64,000 nt of DNA, taken from Fusarium oxysporum f. sp. lycopersici 4287 (lineage: Eukaryota; Ascomycota; Sordariomycetes; Hypocreales; Nectriaceae). Both the position numbers and the translations under genes were made by a program. Positions 46,741 through 58,344 of the stretch are shown here, in pieces. The notes below the pieces were generated by a model. The model was not told the origin of the DNA, did not search any database, and saw only the letters and a program-made list of their open reading frames with translations. Position 1 is the first letter of the stretch. Every line of letters starts with the position of its first letter. The stretch covers positions 18,039-82,038 of the forward strand of contig NC_030996.1 of assembly GCF_000149955.1 (NCBI RefSeq), given 5' to 3'.

Positions 46741-48427
46741 AGAGTACTGTGGTAACGGTTAGAAAGCATGGAAAGGATAAGGACCAATAAGAGATAATCA
46801 TGTCCCCAATTGCTTTCAACACCTTGGAACTGAGTTGTAAATGCCACTCTTATTGATATCTCAGTGATTACACCAATTTACCCCATCAAAATAGCACATT
46901 GTTGTACAGTCCACGGCAGCATAAAAGATAAAGTGTATTGTTTTCCGCACGGTAAACGCTCGCGATAACTCCATCGTCACCCTCATGGGAAGTCGAATCG
47001 ATTCCTGTACTTTTGACCACCTGTATCCAAATTGACCGCCAGGATTGACATCGAGAGGGACAGCTTCCAATTGCTTTGGTGTTGCTTGCTGTCCTCATTT
47101 GTCGACCACTAAGTATCAAGTCAGCACTCAAAGCCTCCATAAACAGAATAAAGCGTCGTGACATACGTTGACTGAGCAAAGAGGGAGATTCTCACATCAG
47201 GTGTTGCATCAGATGTAGCCGAAAACCTTTAAAAACATAAGGAGGTTCACAGTCACTACGACTAATCCGATGACACACGAGACTGCTTTTTCCCAATCCA
47301 TGGTGTATTACGGTGGTTGGACTTTAGTAAGTCCAAGATGGTGGAAATGTGGTATGGTGCTTCGATAAGGTGGAGAAGTCAAAGAAGTTATTGGTGGGCA
47401 GAATTTGGCATGAGGAACTCAAGAGAGGAGAACTCCGGGTACTTATACTTAAATTTCAGTCTAAATGTGTGTCATTTGCAGCCCGGAATTTGTGGCTGGA
47501 AGTTTATCATCAATCTCGAGTGATGGGATCATGAGGTCTATTTGACTTTGTAAATTGAATGGCTCTGAGTCTCTTCGTTCAGACGAGGAACGCGTGTCTC
47601 TACCGCATATCATTAGACTTTTGTCTCCGCATGGGTGAGTTTGGGATAGCCTTTTGCAGTAAACTGAGTTACGAACACAGTTGGGAAGTTGCTAGGTTCC
47701 ATGTCGCGATTATAGGCTCCAAGCCACAGGCCTCAACTACAAATAAGACATACAGCTCATGCTTTAGACGTTATACCACTAGAATTCAGCTGTTGTTCAA
47801 GGTGAGCTTATGCTTCCTGTTGGCAAATGAGTACGTGGCCTTTTAACAATTTCTACAGGATATTCGTCATCACACCACAACCATATTAAAATACGTGATG
47901 CCGTCAAAAATAAAGACAAACGTCAGATATTGACATCAGACGTCTGCTTTTGATGATTCAGGCTTATTAGTCATTCTGCGGGGAGCACGAAGTCTAGTAT
48001 AGAGCTTTTGTTGAATGCTGGGATGAATACATCTGTAAGTGCAAACGAGCCATGCGCTCGCACTCAAAGTTTCAGTGGGGCTTGGCCTGAAGGTGTCTGG
48101 GTACCTTTCCCATGTAGGAACAGCCGCCAACAGGTCAGCAGCAATTGGAGGCTTTAATTTATATCTGATAGCCTTTTGATGTTCAAATGCAAAGGGCATT
48201 CGTTCAATCGGGCCAGCGTAAATAAGTAGGACTGTGATAAGCTTCATACAAAAGCATTGCAGGCACATAGTTAAAATGTAGATAGTAGAAAGTACTTGAT
48301 CACTTAGGGAGACTCCAATTGGTTGACATAGTAATATTAAAAATTAAAGAAACCATGAACTATTGCTAATCCAAGTCCCGTTACCTAAGTGTTATACATA
48401 GATCCTGTAATCTTAACCGTTTATCAT
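46741..48427. other. Long region without a confident gene
   Basis: About 1.7 kb. Minus-strand frames at 46861-47070 and 47936-48268 have some hydrophobic and Cys-containing stretches but no recognisable family and no clear splice partners. They may be gene remnants. Confidence 0.4.
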
Positions 48428-50771
48428 CTACATGAAGAAAGCAAGGGCAGCTGGGAGAGCCAGCATGAAGCCAGAGCGAACCACGCTGGCACCACTGACG
48501 GGAACAGGGGTGGTCCCGACGGGAGTGGCGACAGGAGTCTCAGCAGCGGGAGGAGGAACAACTCCAGGCTGAGACACGGCGGGCGGTGGGGCGTATCCAG
48601 CGGTAGGGACGGGAGCAGGGACCACAGGAACGGCGGTAGTAGGAACAGGAGCTGGGTAAACGGGAACGTGGGTGGAGACAGTTCCGTTGCTGGGAGGGTA
48701 AGGGACGCTGTGAGCGGGAGGGGCGACGGGCTTGTCGCCAGTGGGCTTCTCAGGAGTAGGGTATCCAGCGGTAGGCTTCTCGGGAACGGGAGCCTCGCCA
48801 GTGGGCTTCTCAGGGACAGGAACCTCAGCAGTGGGCTTCTCCTCACCCTCCGTAGTAGGAGCAGCGTGGCTGGGGACCTCATAAGCCTTGGTGCTCGGGG
48901 AAGCAGTGGTCACGACCTGGAAAGTTGACTGGCCCTTGGAAGGCTGAGCAGTCTTTCCCTCCTCAGGGCAGTAGGTGGTGGTTGTCAACGATGGTGACGG
49001 TAGGAGCAGGAGGGGGAGTAGTAGGAGGGTGGAAGGTCTTGGTAGTTCGGGTCTTGCAAGGCACAATCGTGGTGAGAGTGTCAGTGATGGTGGTGACGGG
49101 AACATGGACCTTGGTGGAGTGAGCAGTGGTGGTAGCAGGGACGGCACCGGTCTCGGTGGCAGGGCAGACGTAGGTGCTCTCGATGATGGTGGAGGTGACG
49201 ACCTTCTGGGTGTAGCGGGCAGGGCAGTTGATGACAGAGGCAGCACAGCTGGTCACGGTGTAGACGTGGGTGGAGGTGACGGTGCTGGTGACATCGCCGG
49301 TGGCAGTGCCGTTGCCGTGAGCAGGGACGATGGCAGCGGCGGAACCAGTGGTCTGGGGCTTGGCGAGAGCGGAAGAGGAGCCAGGGCCGGCAGGGTAGGC
49401 ACCAGATCCAGAGCCGGTTGTCTCAGCACCAGCAGAAGCGCCAGATCCAGAACCGGAGCCAGGAATGGGGTAAGCACCTGAGCTAGAACCGGTAGTCTCG
49501 GCACCAGCAGGGTAAGTCTCGGATCCAGTGGCACCGGGGACGGGGTAGGCGTCAGAAGAATCAGCAGTGGCGGAGCCGGTAACATCAGCGGAGCCAGAGG
49601 CATCAGCAGAACCAGTGGCATCAGGAAGAGCAGAGTCCACAGTAGAGTCAGAGCCTCCAGCAGGGACGGTAGACAGAGAGACGACCTGAGTGTGAGTGGT
49701 AGCAGGGCGACCGTGCTGCTCAATGAAGTTACCAGGAGTACCGCGGTTAGGCTGGCAAACCTTGGCCTGAGCAGCAGTAGCAAGGGTGATGGTCAGGGTA
49801 GGAGCAAGGCTGATGTCGAGAATGTCGCCGACCTCAACGTTGAGCTCGACAGCGAGACCAAGAGTAAGAGCAATGAGCTCATCGACAGAGACGGCGCAGT
49901 TGTCGGTGGCGATGAGAACGGCAGTGTACTCGAACAGGCTGACCCAGACAGCAATCTTGGCACCAGCCTCGATGTCGAGAACGGGTATGTCAAGCTCGGC
50001 CTCAAGATCGATCTCGGTTCGGAGACGGAGACCAAGAGTGAGAGAAACCTCAGCAGAGAGGTCGACCTCAGCAGCGACGCCAATGGGGAGGGCCTTGGCA
50101 ACAAGACCATCAAGGGAGACATCAACGATCTCCTTAGTGATAAGAGAAACCTCAACGAAAGCCTCCTCACCGAAGGCAAGGTAGACACCAGCGGACAGGT
50201 CAATAGCAGCATCGACACCGACGACAAGGTCAAGAGCGAGAGCAGCACCGGCCTCAGCCTCAAGGAGACCGGGGATCTCAAGCTGAAGAGCAGAAGAAGC
50301 GAAAAGTTCAATGGATTCGTGGACAGCGGCGGAAGCAGAGATGTCGAGCTCGACGTAAGCCTTGATAGCGCCAAGACCAATACGGACACGAGGCTCCTGG
50401 AGGAAGTCCTTCACAAGCTCAAGAGTAGCATCACCCTCGATCTGAGCGTTGGGGAGGTTAAGACCAAGCTTAATGGCGGCAGCAGCGCCAGAAGCAGGAG
50501 CAGCGATACCGTCGAAAAGAACATGGTTCTCCCAGCTGTTGGCCAAGCTGCAGGTAGAAGGAAGACCACCCTTCTGGCTAACGGGAGCCTTGGTGGGAAC
50601 TAGGTCAAGGCCCTTGGAGGTAGTGTCAACGGGCTTGGAAGCCTCGGCACCCTTTCCTCCAAGCGAAACATCGACATCGAGACCGAGGCCAACACCGGGG
50701 AGAAGGTGAGGCGAGGCAGTGGCAACAGCCACAAGACCTCCCAAAGCGGGAATCAAACTAGAAAAATGCAT
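48428..50771 (-). CDS. Secreted, probably GPI-anchored cell-wall protein with C-terminal frame change
   Basis: The main frame, 50771-48963 (602 residues), begins with a signal peptide (MHFSSLIPALGGLVAVATAS). Residues 80-350 are hydrophobic, Ala/Leu/Glu/Asp-rich and repetitive, with few Cys. Then come Ser/Thr/Gly/Ala-rich repeats (TTGSGSGAYP type) and a Cys-containing STIIESTYVCPATE module seen in fungal wall proteins. Around 48975-48990 the sense continues in another frame to 48428, with four ten-residue KPT...PE repeats, a Pro/Val-rich stalk and a C-terminal hydrophobic tail (SGFMLALPAALAFFM) of GPI type. A one-base change or sequencing error at that point would separate the anchor from the protein. 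GC-rich, codon-biased sequence suggests high expression. Confidence 0.75.
48741..48860 (-). repeat. Tandem 30-bp repeats encoding KPT...PE units
   Basis: Four in-register copies of a roughly 30-bp unit encoding ten-residue blocks such as KPTGEAPVPE and KPTAGYPTPE, in the stalk of the wall protein. Such coding minisatellites often vary in number between strains. Confidence 0.7.
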
Positions 50772-52545
50772 CTTTTTTAATAAACAAAGTAAATGAGTGA
50801 CTGGAGCGTGAATAACGCTTCCGAATAATTGAGTAAAAGAGAGTGACTGGGGAAAAAGAGTGCAGAAAACTACAGAACACGAAACTAGAAATGTGAGCAG
50901 AATGACTGCATTTTAAAGGATAGGCAGAAAGGATATTGTCGAACCATCTCCTTGACGATGTCACCTCGTGAAGCGGGAGTTGAAAAGCGGTCACAATTAT
51001 ATCCGGCGATCGCTATTTAACACCCCTGCGCGAGACCTTTCTGGATTGGGGAATTCTCCTGTCAGACATGTGGAGCTGGGGTTGCATCATGCGGCACGCG
51101 GGATGAATTAGTCTGGACCTCGGAGACTTTTTAATGGAGATGTTTCCACGTGCTAGCGAATAGGAGGAGGATGTTTCGTTTCGGGGGTTGATGATGATCG
51201 TGACCGTTGAAACAGGAAAATGGATATAAGAGGGCTTTTTATCCCGGTTGGGATTTGGATCTGTTATACTATGATCGTCGTATACTCGCGGGTTTCGAGA
51301 GTATCGAGATTGAAGACTGACGTCGGATGTGATGTCTAACGAGGGAGACTCACGTCGGATGTAAGGAGCTTTACTTTTTCCCGTGGTTCAGTTGAAAGGT
51401 CTGAGCGTAGATAAAAACTGCCGGTCAGCGAGATGACAGTCAACTGAGACAAAATTTGACAAGAGGGTCCAAGAGCCGATAAGCCACGGCACAACGGCAG
51501 CACTGCCAAATCTCAATTGATTCATCATCCGGTCTAAAATAAACTCGTCACCCGCTGCGTAACATAGCCATTCATCTCTATCCTTTCGTCAGGGCGCAAA
51601 CTTCGGCTGCAACTCTAGCCTCACAGGATTAACAGGGGTTAGTGGATCATGGTACCTGTAGATCCTACGAGCCAAGCCGCAATGACACAAGTTGGAATAA
51701 CGGGCTTGGAAGATCATGTCTTGGATTTGAATGCAAGCGAAAAGGAAATGCCACGAGGCGAGATTTAAGTGTTTTTACCATGTTGATCATCTTGACTCTT
51801 GACTCTGTCGAGTTGATATGAAGGTGGCGCAGGGTTGGACCCTGAATGGTGCGAGTCACGCAGGAAATGCCAATTTCTTTGCTAAACTCTCGATGAGTTT
51901 TGCTTTTTGAAGGATTTTATAGCAGACGAGTCTGACCAATTGTTTTATGTGGGATAGAGTTGGTTGTTACCTAGACGCTTTTGCGCTGCGCCTGATTGAA
52001 CTGCCAGGGTTGTATTTACTGTGGCTGTGAAACTCTAGGAAATTGCGTCGCTCTGATGTTGTTGACTACCCTATAGAAGACGGTCAACCCCCGAAGACTA
52101 GAAGTTTGTCTTCAGAGTCTATCTGTTGACATTTATTATTGTTAGGAATTTGTTCTGGAAGTATTTGATGATTTCGGAATCATACAGTCTTTGTCTTTCT
52201 CCATTTAATCCAATGCCCCACTGATGGTGTAAGATGCTTGTGAGTTAACTCTAGCCTTCAAGAGCATGCAAACGTCCTAAATTAGAAGTCAATTCTATTT
52301 AAGAATCGTCAGGCAACATTGAAAGTTTCTGTTGCAGTGTACTTTTTAATAGGGACTTAGACCATTCTATTAAGTAATTCTTCCCTTTGGACTCGCCTAT
52401 TTCCATGCATATGTTTACAGAATCGCCATGGTGTTGCCATGAGAAGAGGCTCTGTTCACAAGTCCAGTATCCGTATATCCGAGAGGTTTGGTATCTTATT
52501 AATAATAACATCTAAAAATATCCTTCGTCTATTAGCCCGATTAGA
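50772..52545. other. Long intergenic region upstream of the wall-protein gene
   Basis: About 1.77 kb with no recognised gene. The left part is the promoter of the secreted protein gene. A long upstream region is common for developmentally controlled wall-protein genes. Confidence 0.45.
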
Positions 52546-53632
52546 TTACAAGTCCTCATTTCTATCATCCTCCTCTCCCTCCTTCTTCGATCCGCCATCA
52601 AGACCCTCAAACAGATCAACACCCCAATCTTTCCCAGGGTTCAAAAACCTATACTTCTTATCCTTCGCCGCCACCTCCTTCAGCTCATCCTCCGTAAATT
52701 GAATATCCTGCGATCCAAAGTTCTCATCAATGTACTTCTCATGCGTACTCTTCGGAATCACAACAGTACCCCTCTGTTGTCCCCACGCCAACACCGTCTG
52801 CGCCACAGTTGCGTTTTTGCTGCCTGCGAGTTTTGTCCAGAATTCGTCGTGCAGAATGCTGGGGATGTCGGGGTTGTAAGTGGGATTGGTGTTGGCGAGA
52901 GGTGAGTATGCGATGACCTTGATGTTTTCGCTGGTGTGAAAATCGACGAAGGATTGTTGTTGGAGATAGGGATGTGTTTCGAATTCGTGCGCATAAGGGC
53001 GGATGGTGGCGATTTTGAGGATGTTCTTGATATCTTTCGGCGAAAAGTTGGAAACGCCAATGTTGCGCGTCAATCCATCACGGACGAGCTCCTCCATAGC
53101 CTTCCAAGTATCCACGATTGAGGTGTCATTGTCGAGGTCCTTGGTGCCAGGAACCCAAGCGACAGGCCAGTGAATGAGGTAAAGATCAAGATACTCAACG
53201 CCCAGATTGGCGATAGACTTTTCAATGGCTTTGCGCACGAGGTCAGGTCGATGATCCGTGTTCCAAAGCTTACTCGTCACCCAAATCTTATCGCGCGACA
53301 CGCCGGATGCCTTGATGCCCTGCCCAACCTCCTCCTCATTTCGGTAGATAGCAGCAGCGTCGACGTGGCGATAACCCGCCTTCAAAGCATATTCCACCGC
53401 ATGCGCAACCTAAGCTCCCATTAGTACTGCACTCTTCTCACGAACCTCGTATTGGACTCACGTCTCCCTTCTTAGCCAACCAAGTCCCCAGTCCAAACGA
53501 CGGAATCTGGTGGGTTTCATTACCCGTCTGCGTAGCGGGGGATCCGCCACTCAATGACGTGGCCACTGAGAGAATGGTATACGTAACGACGCTCACAACC
53601 GTGAGGAACGAAAACGCCCTTACAAAGCTCAT
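52546..53632 (-). CDS. Aldo-keto reductase with N-terminal signal anchor
   Basis: Exons 53632-53462 and 53409-52546 join in phase to 344 residues. Catalytic tetrad motifs: HVDAAAIYRNEEEVG (Asp, Tyr), VTSKLWN (Lys) and YLIHWPV (His). GVSNFSPKDI and VIPKSTHEKYIDEN follow; the latter binds the NADPH phosphate. Residues 4-26 are hydrophobic (FSFLTVVSVVTYTILSVATS), which is unusual for this cytosolic family and suggests membrane anchoring or entry to the secretory pathway. The C-terminus ends in an acidic/basic tail. The substrate is a carbonyl compound, not identifiable. Confidence 0.88.
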
Positions 53633-54709
53633 TTTGTTTCTCGTGATAATGAGCGATGAGGGTTGGTGAAAAGGTGATGACTCGTATGAGGAAAATATCA
53701 GTAACTTTTTTTTTTTTTTTGCCTCAAGCCGAGCTTCCGGTTGGTTAGTGGAGTGAGCACGGAACTGCAGGGGTTCAATGATGTCATTACATAAGCGGAG
53801 ATGACGATGACAATGGGGCGGGGGGGCAAGGTTTGGTAATGGCATCATGTGACTCATTCAAGACGTTATCGTGATAAGCCATTATAAATGTTTTGATCCA
53901 TTGGTTAAGTTTGGTTTCGCAGTGATGATGGTGTTGTCATCACTTGGTGGGCGTTTCTTATCTCTATTGAGTCGGTAATAACATTCATGACGGAAATGGC
54001 TTCTGATTGATCTGTTCTGCTGTCAGTGTCAACTGGAAGTAAGTGCGATATGTTGCATCGTACCCTAAAGTAACTTCTATCTGCCACAGTTAACAAATCG
54101 CAAGCTGCCAAGGTGCCATCTTCGGAAGAGACATGGAATCTGTCCCTTCTTTTGTCCAAGATAATCTCATAGCTGATGTCAGAAAACAAGTCGCAAGCAA
54201 ATGCCCCCGAAAGTTCCCGAAAAGTGACATTTAATTTTGGCACACTAGGGTTGTATGATCCGAGAGGAAGGTAAACGAAGTTAGACAGCATATGATGATA
54301 TGTACTTACAGTTTTGGTATTGTATAGAGGTGTTTCAGAGAGTGGATTAGTAAAACTAGAAATGGTACTAAGTAATTATATTATTTACTGGCCTTCTTTT
54401 TAACTGTATAGTAGAATTTATTTATACTTGGCACGGCATCTCAAGTATACAATTAGGACTTTATTATATATAGGCTTTATTTATAAAAGATAAGGTAAGT
54501 AAATTAGTAATATATTTAGATTATTTAGCCTAACTTTCCAGCTCTTCCAGTATCTAATAATCCTCCTATCTAGCTAAGGAAACTCTTTAGTCTATTTTGT
54601 GTTGTAATGCTATATAGACTGATTTTAAATAAGTCTTTTATTCTTTTCCAGAAGCGCCCTCCGCCTTAACTATGGCATACGCCGGCTCAGGGTGCTATAA
54701 TTGTATGGC
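53633..54709. other. Intergenic region with AT-rich segment
   Basis: About 1.08 kb. It contains a poly-T tract at 53706-53720. A minus-strand frame at 53905-54291 (128 codons) might be coding but has no recognised family. A strongly AT/TpA-rich segment at about 54340-54660 looks like RIP-mutated repeat debris. Confidence 0.45.
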
Positions 54710-55930
54710 TCACCTGCGACCCCAGCTTTCCATCTCATCCCTCCCTATCAGAAGGCGCATGAGGGCAGTTGAGAATGTGTCCACCTCAGTAGGAGCTACA
54801 CTCAACAAAAGCTCATCAACGTGGAGACTTCTGACAAATAGAGGATCTTGCCTACTGCTCAACTGCAGCCACATCGCCGATGAAGACGCATCCCATAATC
54901 CCTGACAAGCCGTATATCGAATCTCACCCGCGCATTCGTTCCAGCCATCTCTTTCTCTGAGATACGCCGCTATCGTACTTGTGCAGACGACCCATGTCCG
55001 CCGCAGACTCTCACTAAGAATCCAGGCTTTCCAGTGCTTGGAAGTCGGAGTTTCAGCCATGGCGTCGGAACTATTCATGTCCATTGTGGTTAAAGATTGC
55101 TCGTTGTGGACTGCGTCCAACATAACCGATTGCCAAAGGTGCTCGCACCATTGCAGCAGGGTTGGAATGGATCTATCTGCCATTGCCCTCTGGCGAATGC
55201 ATCCATCGTAAAACTGAAGGAATTGGTAGATGAAGAGAGCCTGCACCCTTGCCAAGTGTTGAATAGTCTGCAGGCTGGGCACTGCCATAAATGAAGCATC
55301 GTCATGGGGCTGGGATTGCAGAAGAGCGTCGACACGGTGCTCGATGATCTGCATTACCAAAGGTGTATTCAAGGCCGTCTTTGAAAAGTACGCCGTTAGG
55401 GTTGTCCACGCGTCTTCGAGACATGGAGGTAAGCCAGTGTCAAGGTAGAGCTGCTTATGGATGAATGGATTGTTGCCCTCGTCGACCCACTGCCGCAACC
55501 AATTCCAAAGACTCTTTGTCCAATCGCCAAGTTGTGGCGAACCATAGGAAGGTCCTGAACTGAAGCGGCATGTGGTGACACCCCTGTTCTCAATTGCCCA
55601 GGTCTCCAGACCAACGAACCAGGGCTTGTAGGTGAAAGAGTTGGTTATTGGAGAGCCTAGAGTCGGTAGATCCGCGACGCAGTCACTTGCTGGCGTCCTG
55701 AGATGCCCTGTCTGTCCTGTCGAGCCCTGTAGCCCTACTCGATTTGAATGCTGGCTCGAGGCGTTTGTTGCTGACTTAGAGCGGAGATATCTGCGAGTGG
55801 TTGGATACTGGCAACGAATGGCCCTTTCATCACACCGTTGGCAGCTCGGCTTCTGCTTGTCGCACGCCCTCTTTGCTGTGGCACATCCAAAGCAGGCTTT
55901 TTGCTCACTCGGCGAAACGGACGGAACCAT
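54710..55930 (-). CDS. Zn2Cys6 transcription factor
   Basis: Start at MVPSVSPSEQ (55930), giving 406 residues in one exon; the frame is open further upstream, but the sequence there is not typical. Zinc cluster near residues 13-40: ACFGCATAKRACD, KPSCQRCDERAIRCQYP, a perfect C-x2-C-x6-C-x6-C-x2-C-x6-C. The AKRACDK spacing resembles regulators linked to secondary-metabolite clusters. The rest lacks a clear fungal TF domain but has helical, Trp-rich segments. A nuclear regulator. It is divergent from the SDR gene at 56642, a likely though unproven target. Confidence 0.85.
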   Translation of the reverse strand: MVPSVSPSEQKACFGCATAKRACDKQKPSCQRCDERAIRCQYPTTRRYLRSKSATNASSQHSNRVGLQGSTGQTGHLRTPASDCVADLPTLGSPITNSFTYKPWFVGLETWAIENRGVTTCRFSSGPSYGSPQLGDWTKSLWNWLRQWVDEGNNPFIHKQLYLDTGLPPCLEDAWTTLTAYFSKTALNTPLVMQIIEHRVDALLQSQPHDDASFMAVPSLQTIQHLARVQALFIYQFLQFYDGCIRQRAMADRSIPTLLQWCEHLWQSVMLDAVHNEQSLTTMDMNSSDAMAETPTSKHWKAWILSESLRRTWVVCTSTIAAYLRERDGWNECAGEIRYTACQGLWDASSSAMWLQLSSRQDPLFVRSLHVDELLLSVAPTEVDTFSTALMRLLIGRDEMESWGRR

Positions 55931-56641
55931 GTTACTGATAGTCGCGGGGAGAGAAATACTTTTGCTATTTCCGAAGTCCGAGCCTGGTGATGTGTTGTTG
56001 ATAGGGTGACAAGAAGCGGAGGCACCTCTGCGGAAGTTTGGTGCGGAGGTTTGATGCGGAAGTTTGGCGGAAGATTCGTGAGCGCTTCTCCTTATATAAG
56101 CTACGGGACATAGTCTACTGTTCGCTAGCGGTCCCACTTAGGCGGGTTGCTTTCCTCCAGACCCAGACCTGCTACGTGCAGTATTGTTTGGAGAAAGGGA
56201 AGTTATGGCTCCTGTTAAACTGACACTATTTTACAAACTTATCCATACGAGACATTCAGTCTTTGACTAGTTTTCCACTGATCTTCCGCTAGTTCTCCAC
56301 CGGACTTCCACTGAAGTTAGGTGCTGGCTTGAGAGTTCACTTCGCAACAAGACTTCGGAGTTTACAAGTCTTATATCCGGCGTCAGAAAGTGTTGTTCGC
56401 GAGTGGTTGGGTCAGATTTACTGTTTCAAGGGGGAACCAACAGGGGCCATTGCGTTGCACTACACGCACTAAGCAAAGCTACTTGTGCGGTCGTGGGCGA
56501 GAGTTAATGTCCAATATGATAGCATGCCCATGTATAAAGAGACAATTGCATCCGTCACTCTGTTGAATTTCAAAATAAGTTCTTTAAACCCGCCTACCCA
56601 GTCTGCAACCTGCTTTAGTTCTCACACCTACAGCCACCATC
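55931..56641. promoter_or_regulatory. Divergent promoter region, Zn2Cys6 gene and SDR gene
   Basis: About 710 bases between opposite starts. No gene seen. Local direct repetition of short pyrimidine-rich phrases (tccactga/tccgctag/tccaccgg) occurs near 56270-56310. Confidence 0.35.
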
Positions 56642-57631
56642 ATGGCTCCCAACTTCAATGAGGCAACAAAGGCTAGCGAGCTCGTGCCGTTCTATGCCAC
56701 AAAGATCATTGGCAAAACCATCCTGATCACCGGGGTCTCCACTGGTAGCTTAGGCGAGAGCTTTGTGAAGCAAGTGGCTGTTGGCAAGCCCGCAGCCTTT
56801 ATTCTCGCTGGGCGCTCTCCGGACAAGTTTCAATCCCTGGTTGATGACCTGGCAAGCGCACACCCAGAAATCAAGGTCAAATCTCTGGCGTTAGACTTGA
56901 ATTCCTTTGCTCAGGTTCGCCAAGCCGCTGATCTTACGAGTTCCTGGGCCGATGTTCCACATATCGACGTTCTGGTCAATAATGCCGGGATTATGGCGGT
57001 GCCCTATTGCCTGACTGAGGACGGCTTTGAAAGCCAGCTGCAGACCAATCACCTCAGTCATTTCCTCTTTACCAACCTTATCATGAATAAGATTCTTGCT
57101 TCTCAGGCACCCCGGATCGTGCTTATCAGTAGCATGGGCCATCGGCAAGGCCACTTTCGATGGGCGGACTACAACTTCAGCAACGGGGAGCTTTATGACA
57201 AGTGGGCTGCATACGGCCAGTCCAAGATGGCTGTCTCACTTACAGCTCTTGCCCTCGCTGAGAAGCTTGGCTCCAGAGGTCTCCTGTCCTTTAGTGTTTG
57301 TCCGGGCTCTGTTGGTACCAATCTGGGCGCCCATGCTGCAGACCAGTTCGCCGAGTTTGTTAAGAGTTTTCAGGCTGCGGATGCTAGAATGGGAAATAAG
57401 TGGATGTTCAACCAAGAAGTTCGATACAAAAATCTGGATGAAGGTGCGGCAACTCACGTCTATGCTGCGTTTGATAGTGCACTTTCGAAGAACAACGGTG
57501 CTTTTTTGAACCATTGTCGGCTGGCTGACCCCTTCGCACAGGAGGTCTGGCCGTGGGTAACTGACAAGGCTTCGGCGGAGATGCTTTGGAAGCTCAGTGA
57601 GAAGCTTGTTGGCCAGGAGTTTAAATACTGA
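56642..57631 (+). CDS. Short-chain dehydrogenase/reductase
   Basis: One frame of 329 residues. The nucleotide-binding motif is TGVSTGSLGES, a looser form of TGxxxGxG, followed by FILAGRSPDK (NADP-type). VLVNNAGIMA and YGQSKMA (Tyr and Lys of the catalytic set) are clear, with ISSMGHRQG supplying the Ser. It resembles WW-domain oxidoreductase/retinol-dehydrogenase-like SDRs of fungi, many of which sit in biosynthetic clusters. It is divergent from a Zn2Cys6 regulator. The substrate is unknown. Confidence 0.88.
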   Translation: MAPNFNEATKASELVPFYATKIIGKTILITGVSTGSLGESFVKQVAVGKPAAFILAGRSPDKFQSLVDDLASAHPEIKVKSLALDLNSFAQVRQAADLTSSWADVPHIDVLVNNAGIMAVPYCLTEDGFESQLQTNHLSHFLFTNLIMNKILASQAPRIVLISSMGHRQGHFRWADYNFSNGELYDKWAAYGQSKMAVSLTALALAEKLGSRGLLSFSVCPGSVGTNLGAHAADQFAEFVKSFQAADARMGNKWMFNQEVRYKNLDEGAATHVYAAFDSALSKNNGAFLNHCRLADPFAQEVWPWVTDKASAEMLWKLSEKLVGQEFKY

Positions 57632-58344
57632 ACCTGGATATAGTCTCTATGTATCTAGGCTAGTTGGTCTGTTAGAGCACGTCTTGCAGTGGTGCAGATA
57701 TGCTGGCATTCATTTGTGAAATTTATTACATTGGAGATATTAGGACTAGAGAATACAATATTTTGTATGACGCCATGATGAGATTCTACTGTGACCTCTG
57801 CCGTCGCCGTACAGAAAGCAATTCGCCGTATCGTGGAAGTACCTTGAGACGAGCATTCATGCTTTAATCCTGGGACTATTGCGGTGCTTTCTTCCCAGTA
57901 GTCAATGATATGCCGGGTCGATGATCCTCTCAGACGCGATCTCAACCTACGAAAAGAAGCGACGTTGTATGTCTGATGGTCAACGCCGTGTGCCGTCTGC
58001 ACATCACTTGATAGGCTTCTCTTATCTCCAGTTGAGCCACTGACTTTCTTTGTAGACCAGTATCATTTGCAAGAAAAAGTCATTGCAAAAAAAGAAATGG
58101 GTATTTTATTGTTATGTGATGTTTCACTGTTTTACACTCTATAACGACCGTTCCAAAAGGTGTCTCATGCTTTAACTCACCCAGAAGTGTGCCCACACAG
58201 CAACAATAACTTATGCACAGGCCGCTCTTTCAAAAAGACACGGTCGCCTCACATCTTCATCAAGAAGCCACTCAAGTGGCTTGTCTTGAGTACAGTTCAG
58301 CCACCATCTTCGGCCCGACGTCTAGGTCACAAGACCCAAGCCAT
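57632..58344. other. Convergent intergenic region
   Basis: About 710 bases between converging genes. No gene recognised; 3' UTRs of both are expected here. Confidence 0.5.

Noticed and set aside
48389..49481. Plus-strand Gly/Ser/Arg/Val-rich frames opposite the wall-protein gene
   Set aside because: They are mirror frames of the GC-rich, repetitive minus-strand gene, which has the signal peptide and GPI signal.
49692..50603. 303-codon plus frame rich in Ser, Asp and Lys
   Set aside because: Antisense to the signal-peptide protein; composition follows from that gene's repeats.
53706..53720. Poly-T tract as a transposon tail
   Set aside because: Only 15 T with no target duplication or element sequence beside it.
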